Shown: positions 5,648 to 9,294 of the stretch, in pieces
Numbering within the stretch: the first letter of the stretch is position 1
Layout of the letters: each line of letters begins with the position of its first letter
Assembly: GCA_945957245.1 (NCBI GenBank)
Contig: CAMFLD010000080.1
Coordinates: 1-9,294, forward strand
Direction: 5' to 3'
From: an uncultured Flavobacterium sp.
GTDB lineage: Bacteria; Bacteroidota; Bacteroidia; Flavobacteriales; Flavobacteriaceae
Length of the DNA stretch: 9,294 nt
Position numbers and translations under genes: made by a program
The notes under the pieces: generated by a model
Database searches by the model: none
Told to the model about the DNA's origin: nothing
Seen by the model: only the letters and a program-made list of their open reading frames with translations

Positions 5648-8014
5648 ATGAAAAAAATTACTTTTCTATGCTTTTTGATGGGAGCCTTTGGAAACGTCAA
5701 TGCCCAGGTTCTTAATCAAAGCGCTAACTGGCCCAACCCGGCCTGGACACTTACCGGTTCTTATCTGGCAACGGGACTCCAATCTGACCCAACCACAACT
5801 TCAAATTTTGCATTCAATGATGATGCAACAGGAAGCGGTCACGAAGACAACATTGCTGCGGAATCACCAGTAATCAATTTAACTCCTGCTTTTTCAGCTG
5901 GTCAAACCTGGATAACGGTTTCTGCTCAATACGTTTACAGGTATCTTGCAAATGATGAATTGGTATTCCAATATTGGAATGCTGATACTTCAACTTGGGT
6001 AAATTGGGGGACTAGTTTCGATAACCTTGGTAATTACACCACGAACACAAATTATTGTTCCGGTACTCCGTCTACCTACACCTCTGCGACGCTGAATATT
6101 GCAGCTTTCACACCAACCCAGTTAGCGGGTTTTAAATACAGAATTTCTTATGATGATGATCCGGCCGGACCAGACTGGAATTATGGTTTTTGCTTTCAAT
6201 CACCTACAATTACTTCTGCTACACCACCTTCATGTCCCAATCCTTCCGGGCTTGCAGCTGTAGCAACTTATAATTCTGCTACATTAACTTGGATTGAAAA
6301 CGGAACTGCTTCACTTTACAATATTGAATATGGACTAACTGGGTTCACTCAGGGTACAGGAACTGTAGTTAATGGTGTTTCAAATCAGTACAATCTGACT
6401 CCATTAGCATCAAGTACGGCTTATTCTTTTTATGTACAGGCTGTATGTGGTGGCGCTAACGGAAGTAGTGCTTGGGTAGGTCCTTTTAATTTCACAACAC
6501 CTGCGGCACCTCCTGTAAATGATGACTGCTCCGGAGCTATTGCTTTAACTGTAAATCCGGACTACAATTGTGGTAGTGTGACTGCCGGAACTGTTGCCGG
6601 TGCTACACCTTCTAACACAGATACAACATCATGTTTTGGTTCTGCAGATGATGATGTATGGTTTTCGTTTGTAGCAACAGCAACGTCACACAAAATTAGC
6701 TTATTAAATGTTACCGGTTCAGTTACTGATATGTATCACTCACTATGGACAGGAAATTGTGGAGCCCTTACTTTGGTTCCGGGATCATGTTCTGATCCTA
6801 ACACTAGCTCACCATATGGATTGGTTGTGGGTCAAACTTATTATGTTAGAGTTTATACTTATACTGCTACAGGAGGTCAGAATACTACATTCAATATCTG
6901 TATCGGGACACCACCACCACCACCTGCTAACGATGAGTGTACAGGAGCAATTGCCTTAACTGTAAATAATGATTTAGCTTGTGGTTCTGTTACACCGGGA
7001 ACTGTTGCCGGTGCAACACCTTCTAACACCGATACAACAGCATGCTTTGGAGCTGAGGATGATGATGTTTGGTATTCATTTGTTGCTACTGCAACAACTC
7101 ATAGAATAAGTTTATTAAATGTAGCTGGTTCAACAACAGATATGTTTCACTCATTATGGACAGGTGACTGCAACGCTTTAACTTTAGTTCCGGGTTCATG
7201 CTCAGATATAGATACAAGTAACCCAACCGGATTGGTTGTAGGTCAAACTTACTATATCAGAGTAAATACTTATACAGCTACTGGTGGTCAAACAAGTACT
7301 TTTAATGTATGTGTTGGAACTAATCCACCGCCACCCGCTAACGATGAGTGTTCAGGTGCAATTGCTTTAACTCCGGGTGGAGACTTTGCTTCAAATGCTA
7401 TTGTTACAACGAATAGTGGAGCTACTGCTAACGATGGTATTGTACCATCATGCCAGTCAAGCGTAACATCTAATGTTTGGTTTACTGTTCAGGTACCTGC
7501 ATCTGGAAATATTACTATAGAAACACAGACTTCAGGAACAGGAATTACAGATAGTGTTGTTTCGGCTTTTACTGGAACTTGCGGAGGTACATTAACAGCT
7601 GTTGGTTGTAATGATGATGGAGGACCTGCAGGAGCTAATGACTTAATGTCAATCTTATCATTAACCGGACAAACTCCGGGAAGTACGCTTTATATTTCTG
7701 TATGGAGATATAGTTCTGGAGGAGTAAACGGAACTTTTGCTATTTCAGCTTATGATGCTTCATTGGCAAACAATTCATTTGATAATGCCAGCTTTACTTA
7801 TTTCCCTAATCCGGTAAAAAATGTGTTGAATTTGTCTTATTCCAAAGAAATTTCAAATGTTGAAATATTTAACTTATTAGGACAAAAAGTTATTGCTAAT
7901 AAACTTAGTGAAAACAATGCACAAATTGATATGTCAAACCTAACAAAAGGAGCTTACATAGTAAAAGTGACTTCTGATAATCAGACAAAAACTATCAAAG
8001 TAATTAAAGAGTAA
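5648..8014 (+). CDS. Secreted repeat protein with T9SS type A sorting domain, paralogous at its C-terminus to the upstream gene
   Basis: This 788-residue protein has a signal peptide (1-19, ending NVNA before Q20). Domains in order: about 21-190, a beta-rich N-terminal region unlike that of its neighbour, with a DDDPAGPDWNYGF motif of jelly-roll flavour; about 195-286, a fibronectin type III-like domain (SATLTW, YNIEYG, YSFYVQAVC); two tandem modules from about 288 and 425 (137-residue period, six cysteines each, about 79% identical); a third, diverged four-cysteine module from about 560, closer to the module in the upstream gene; and a type A sorting domain (about 700-788: YFPNPVKN, NLLGQKV, GAYIVKV, final KTIKVIKE). 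Proline-rich PPPPPAND-type linkers separate the modules. It should be exported by Sec and T9SS to the cell surface or medium. No enzyme motif is visible; binding or adhesion is an inference. The frame is intact and the start is set by the signal peptide. Confidence 0.9.
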   Translation: MKKITFLCFLMGAFGNVNAQVLNQSANWPNPAWTLTGSYLATGLQSDPTTTSNFAFNDDATGSGHEDNIAAESPVINLTPAFSAGQTWITVSAQYVYRYLANDELVFQYWNADTSTWVNWGTSFDNLGNYTTNTNYCSGTPSTYTSATLNIAAFTPTQLAGFKYRISYDDDPAGPDWNYGFCFQSPTITSATPPSCPNPSGLAAVATYNSATLTWIENGTASLYNIEYGLTGFTQGTGTVVNGVSNQYNLTPLASSTAYSFYVQAVCGGANGSSAWVGPFNFTTPAAPPVNDDCSGAIALTVNPDYNCGSVTAGTVAGATPSNTDTTSCFGSADDDVWFSFVATATSHKISLLNVTGSVTDMYHSLWTGNCGALTLVPGSCSDPNTSSPYGLVVGQTYYVRVYTYTATGGQNTTFNICIGTPPPPPANDECTGAIALTVNNDLACGSVTPGTVAGATPSNTDTTACFGAEDDDVWYSFVATATTHRISLLNVAGSTTDMFHSLWTGDCNALTLVPGSCSDIDTSNPTGLVVGQTYYIRVNTYTATGGQTSTFNVCVGTNPPPPANDECSGAIALTPGGDFASNAIVTTNSGATANDGIVPSCQSSVTSNVWFTVQVPASGNITIETQTSGTGITDSVVSAFTGTCGGTLTAVGCNDDGGPAGANDLMSILSLTGQTPGSTLYISVWRYSSGGVNGTFAISAYDASLANNSFDNASFTYFPNPVKNVLNLSYSKEISNVEIFNLLGQKVIANKLSENNAQIDMSNLTKGAYIVKVTSDNQTKTIKVIKE
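6509..6919 (+). repeat. In-frame 411-bp tandem repeat, unit 1
   Basis: This unit encodes residues 288-424, starting at the PPVNDDCSG linker. It aligns without gaps to the next unit; the first cysteine codon is at 6527 here and at 6938 in unit 2, exactly 411 bp apart. Six cysteines lie at equivalent places in both units, enough for up to three disulfides per module in an exported protein. Confidence 0.9.
6920..7330 (+). repeat. In-frame 411-bp tandem repeat, unit 2
   Basis: This unit encodes residues 425-561. By hand, about 108 of 137 residues match unit 1, with identical stretches such as GTVAGATPSNTDTT, WTG and LTLVPGSCSD. The next module begins in the same phase (cysteine codon at 7349, again 411 bp on) but has diverged strongly and lost two of the six cysteines. 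Confidence 0.9.
7325..8014 (+). repeat. Shared C-terminal block, copy 2 (4-Cys module plus T9SS sorting domain)
   Basis: This is the partner of 4857-5546 in the upstream gene. Both blocks are 229 codons long from the first proline of the linker to the last codon. It holds the third module (cysteines in DECSG, PSCQS, GTCGG, VGCND) and the sorting domain. Conservation is strongest in the final codons (VKVTSDNQTKTIKVIK in both). Confidence 0.85.
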
Positions 8015-8038
8015 TCTATTATTTATTTCATAGTAACT

Positions 8039-8065
8039 AAACCACCTCTCGTAGGTGGTTTTTTT
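8039..8065 (+). terminator. Rho-independent terminator after the second T9SS cargo gene
   Basis: AAACCACCT (8039-8047) pairs with AGGTGGTTT (8053-8061) around a CTCGT loop, followed by a T run to 8065. The stem is the same as in the terminator at 5570-5599 but the loop differs, which fits duplication of the gene end together with its terminator. Confidence 0.9.
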
Positions 8066-8151
8066 GTTAAATCAATATGAATTAATATACCTTCTAAAGG
8101 GATTTTAGCAAAAAAACAATACAATTTATACAGCCTTATTTTTTATAAGTA

Positions 8152-8159
8152 TATCTTTG
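8152..8159 (+). promoter_or_regulatory. Predicted -7 promoter element of the glycosyltransferase-coaE unit
   Basis: TATCTTTG is an exact match to the Bacteroidota TAnnTTTG -7 element. It lies 31 bp before the ATG at 8191, giving a leader of about 25 bases. A -33 element is poor: TTTA at 8125-8128 is the nearest candidate, with a long 23-bp spacer. The rest of the 8066-8190 gap is AT-rich with nothing else recognisable. Confidence 0.45.
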
Positions 8160-8190
8160 TTATCCTAACTTTAGAACAGATTTAAACTAA

Positions 8191-9195
8191 ATGTATTTTT
8201 CGATTATCATTCCGGTATACAATCGTCCTGATGAAATAAAGGAATTATTGGAAAGCCTTTTGTTGTCTGATTATGATAAAGAATATGAAGTCGTAATCAT
8301 TGAAGATGGCTCTTCTGTAAGTTGTAGGGAAGAGGTAGATAAGTTTAAAGATAAACTCAATATTTCTTATTACTACAAAGAAAATTCAGGGCCAGGTGAT
8401 TCCCGGAATTTTGGTATGAAAGAAGCACAGGGAGATTATTTCATCATTTTTGATTCCGATTGTATCATCCCGAAACAATATCTTTCTGAAGTTGAAAAAG
8501 AACTAAAATCAAGTTATGCAGACTGTTTTGGAGGCCCGGATGCTGCGCTTGATTCGTTTTCTGATATACAGAAAGCTATTAATTTTACCATGACTTCTTT
8601 TCTTACTACCGGAGGAATAAGAGGAGGTTCTGAAAAACTGAATAAATTTCAACCCAGAAGTTTTAATATGGGAATATCCAAAATAGCTTTTGAAGATTCA
8701 CATGGTTTTGGCAACATACATCCGGGTGAAGATCCGGATTTATCAATCAGACTTTGGAAAATGGGTTATCAAACCAGACTTTTTCCAGAAGCATTTGTTT
8801 ATCACAAACGACGGATCGATTGGGATAAATTCTCTGTTCAGGTGAGTAAGTTTGGTAAAGCCCGCCCAATATTAAATAGCTGGTATCCGGAATATAGTAA
8901 GTTGACTTTTTTCTTTCCAACACTATTTATACTGGGACTTTTTTTAGCTGTATTATTGTTCTTTTTCGGTATAGCATGGCTTTTAAGCTGTTATGTTATA
9001 TATTTTCTGCTATTATTAATTTCTGCAACGATTCAGACTAAAAGTTTAACCATTGGATTATTGTCATTGGTAGCAGCCTATAAACAGTTTTATGGTTACG
9101 GTTTAGGATTTCTGAATTCCTTTATCAAAGTTATCCTTTTGAAGCAAAAACCTCAGGAAGCGTTTCCGGAATTATTTTTTAAGGTAAAACCATGA
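8191..9195 (+). CDS. Family 2 glycosyltransferase, membrane-anchored
   Basis: This GT-A fold enzyme of the GT2 family should transfer a sugar from a nucleotide-sugar donor to an unknown acceptor on the cytoplasmic face of the membrane, probably for cell-surface polysaccharide or glycoprotein. In its 334 residues are the opening strand FSIIIPVYNRPDEI (3-16), the nucleotide-binding EDGSS (38-42), SGPGDSRNFGM (66-76), the metal-binding DSD (88-90), a GEDPDLSIRL segment (179-188) that may supply the catalytic acidic residue, and FVYHKRRIDWDKF (202-214). The C-terminal part is very hydrophobic, with about two or three membrane segments between 238 and 306. The start at 8191 gives the conserved N-terminus with only MY before the first strand. 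Its stop overlaps the coaE start by 4 bp (ATGA), so the two are probably translationally coupled. The acceptor and sugar cannot be told from the sequence. Confidence 0.9.
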   Translation: MYFSIIIPVYNRPDEIKELLESLLLSDYDKEYEVVIIEDGSSVSCREEVDKFKDKLNISYYYKENSGPGDSRNFGMKEAQGDYFIIFDSDCIIPKQYLSEVEKELKSSYADCFGGPDAALDSFSDIQKAINFTMTSFLTTGGIRGGSEKLNKFQPRSFNMGISKIAFEDSHGFGNIHPGEDPDLSIRLWKMGYQTRLFPEAFVYHKRRIDWDKFSVQVSKFGKARPILNSWYPEYSKLTFFFPTLFILGLFLAVLLFFFGIAWLLSCYVIYFLLLLISATIQTKSLTIGLLSLVAAYKQFYGYGLGFLNSFIKVILLKQKPQEAFPELFFKVKP

Positions 9196-9244
9196 CAAAG
9201 ATAATTGGACTGACAGGCGGAATTGGAAGCGGCAAGACTATGGT
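9192..9244 (+). CDS. coaE: Dephospho-CoA kinase, N-terminal fragment (cut off by the contig end)
   Basis: CoaE phosphorylates the ribose 3'-hydroxyl of dephospho-CoA with ATP, the last step of coenzyme A synthesis, in the cytoplasm. Only 17 codons and two further bases are genomic: MTKIIGLTGGIGSGKTM. They carry the family's characteristic opening with the P-loop GGIGSGKT at residues 9-16. The residue after GKT is Met, where Thr or Ser is more usual. The ATG at 9192 overlaps the glycosyltransferase stop in an ATGA junction. The frame then continues into adapter DNA and meets a TGA at 9285-9287; residues after codon 17 (VCLLYTSPSPRDRG) are not part of the protein. Confidence 0.85.
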
Positions 9245-9294
9245 CTGTCTCTTATACACATCTCCGAGCCCACGAGACCGAGGCTGATCGCGTA
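9245..9294. other. Illumina Nextera adapter contamination (non-genomic)
   Basis: CTGTCTCTTATACACATCT at 9245-9263 is the Tn5 mosaic end used in Nextera libraries. CCGAGCCCACGAGAC at 9264-9278 is the rest of the read-2 adapter. CGAGGCTG at 9279-9286 matches a known Nextera i7 index (N710, as I recall it). ATCGCGTA at 9287-9294 matches the start of the P7 flank (ATCTCGTA) with one mismatch at 9290. The order and spacing are exactly those of read-through from a short insert. These bases should be trimmed. Confidence 0.97.

Noticed and set aside
6911..6925. CCA triplet run as a phase-variable microsatellite
   Set aside because: Only four CCA units plus a CCT occur, in frame and coding for a proline linker seen with mixed codons at the other linkers. 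Length change by triplets would not break the frame.
6708..6959. An overlapping + strand open frame with a His5 run
   Set aside because: The His run is a frame-shifted reading of the CCA repeats that code for the poly-proline linker. The frame lies wholly inside the second cargo gene and has no independent support.
6509..7755. The 411-bp repeats as a CRISPR array or mobile repeat
   Set aside because: The units are long, adjacent without spacers, in frame and coding. They are protein domain repeats.
9245..9263. The 19-base Tn5 mosaic end as evidence of a natural transposon insertion
   Set aside because: It is followed directly by the Nextera read-2 adapter, an i7 index and the P7 flank, and it sits at the contig end. 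A natural Tn5/IS50 end would continue into transposon genes.

Overview
The window looks like a chromosomal piece of a Flavobacteriaceae bacterium, most likely Flavobacterium or a close relative. The DNA is AT-rich, start codons lack Shine-Dalgarno sequences, several upstream regions carry the Bacteroidota -7 promoter element (TAnnTTTG), and two genes encode large secreted proteins with the type A C-terminal sorting domain of the type IX secretion system (T9SS). All genes lie on the + strand. The genus is an inference.

Layout. Bases 1-89 hold the last 28 codons of a gene that resembles the C-terminus of the DUF4835/PorD-like family. Next come recN (131-1783, DNA repair ATPase) and fabV (1837-3030, NADH-dependent trans-2-enoyl-ACP/CoA reductase), closed by a strong intrinsic terminator (3062-3093). 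The middle of the window holds two consecutive multidomain T9SS cargo proteins (3138-5546 and 5648-8014), each with its own terminator. Their N-terminal halves differ, but their last ~229 residues and their terminator stems are related. The second protein also contains an in-frame tandem duplication with an exact 137-residue (411-bp) period. A family 2 glycosyltransferase with C-terminal membrane segments (8191-9195) follows and overlaps by 4 bp the start of coaE (dephospho-CoA kinase, from 9192).

The last 50 bases (9245-9294) are not genomic. They are an Illumina Nextera adapter: the Tn5 mosaic end, the read-2 adapter, an 8-base i7 index and the start of the P7 flank. The contig therefore ends inside coaE at base 9244, and the short open frame running into the adapter is an artefact.

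How the genes fit together. recN and fabV are housekeeping genes (double-strand break repair, fatty acid synthesis). The two T9SS cargos are separate transcription units with similar leaders and terminators, and probably act at the cell surface or outside the cell; their ligands cannot be read from sequence. The glycosyltransferase and coaE are probably one translationally coupled transcript. I found no RNA genes, CRISPR array, natural mobile element or clear new multi-gene system. The most informative points are the modular evolution of the paralogous cargo pair and the adapter contamination. No gene-free stretch exceeds 300 bases.
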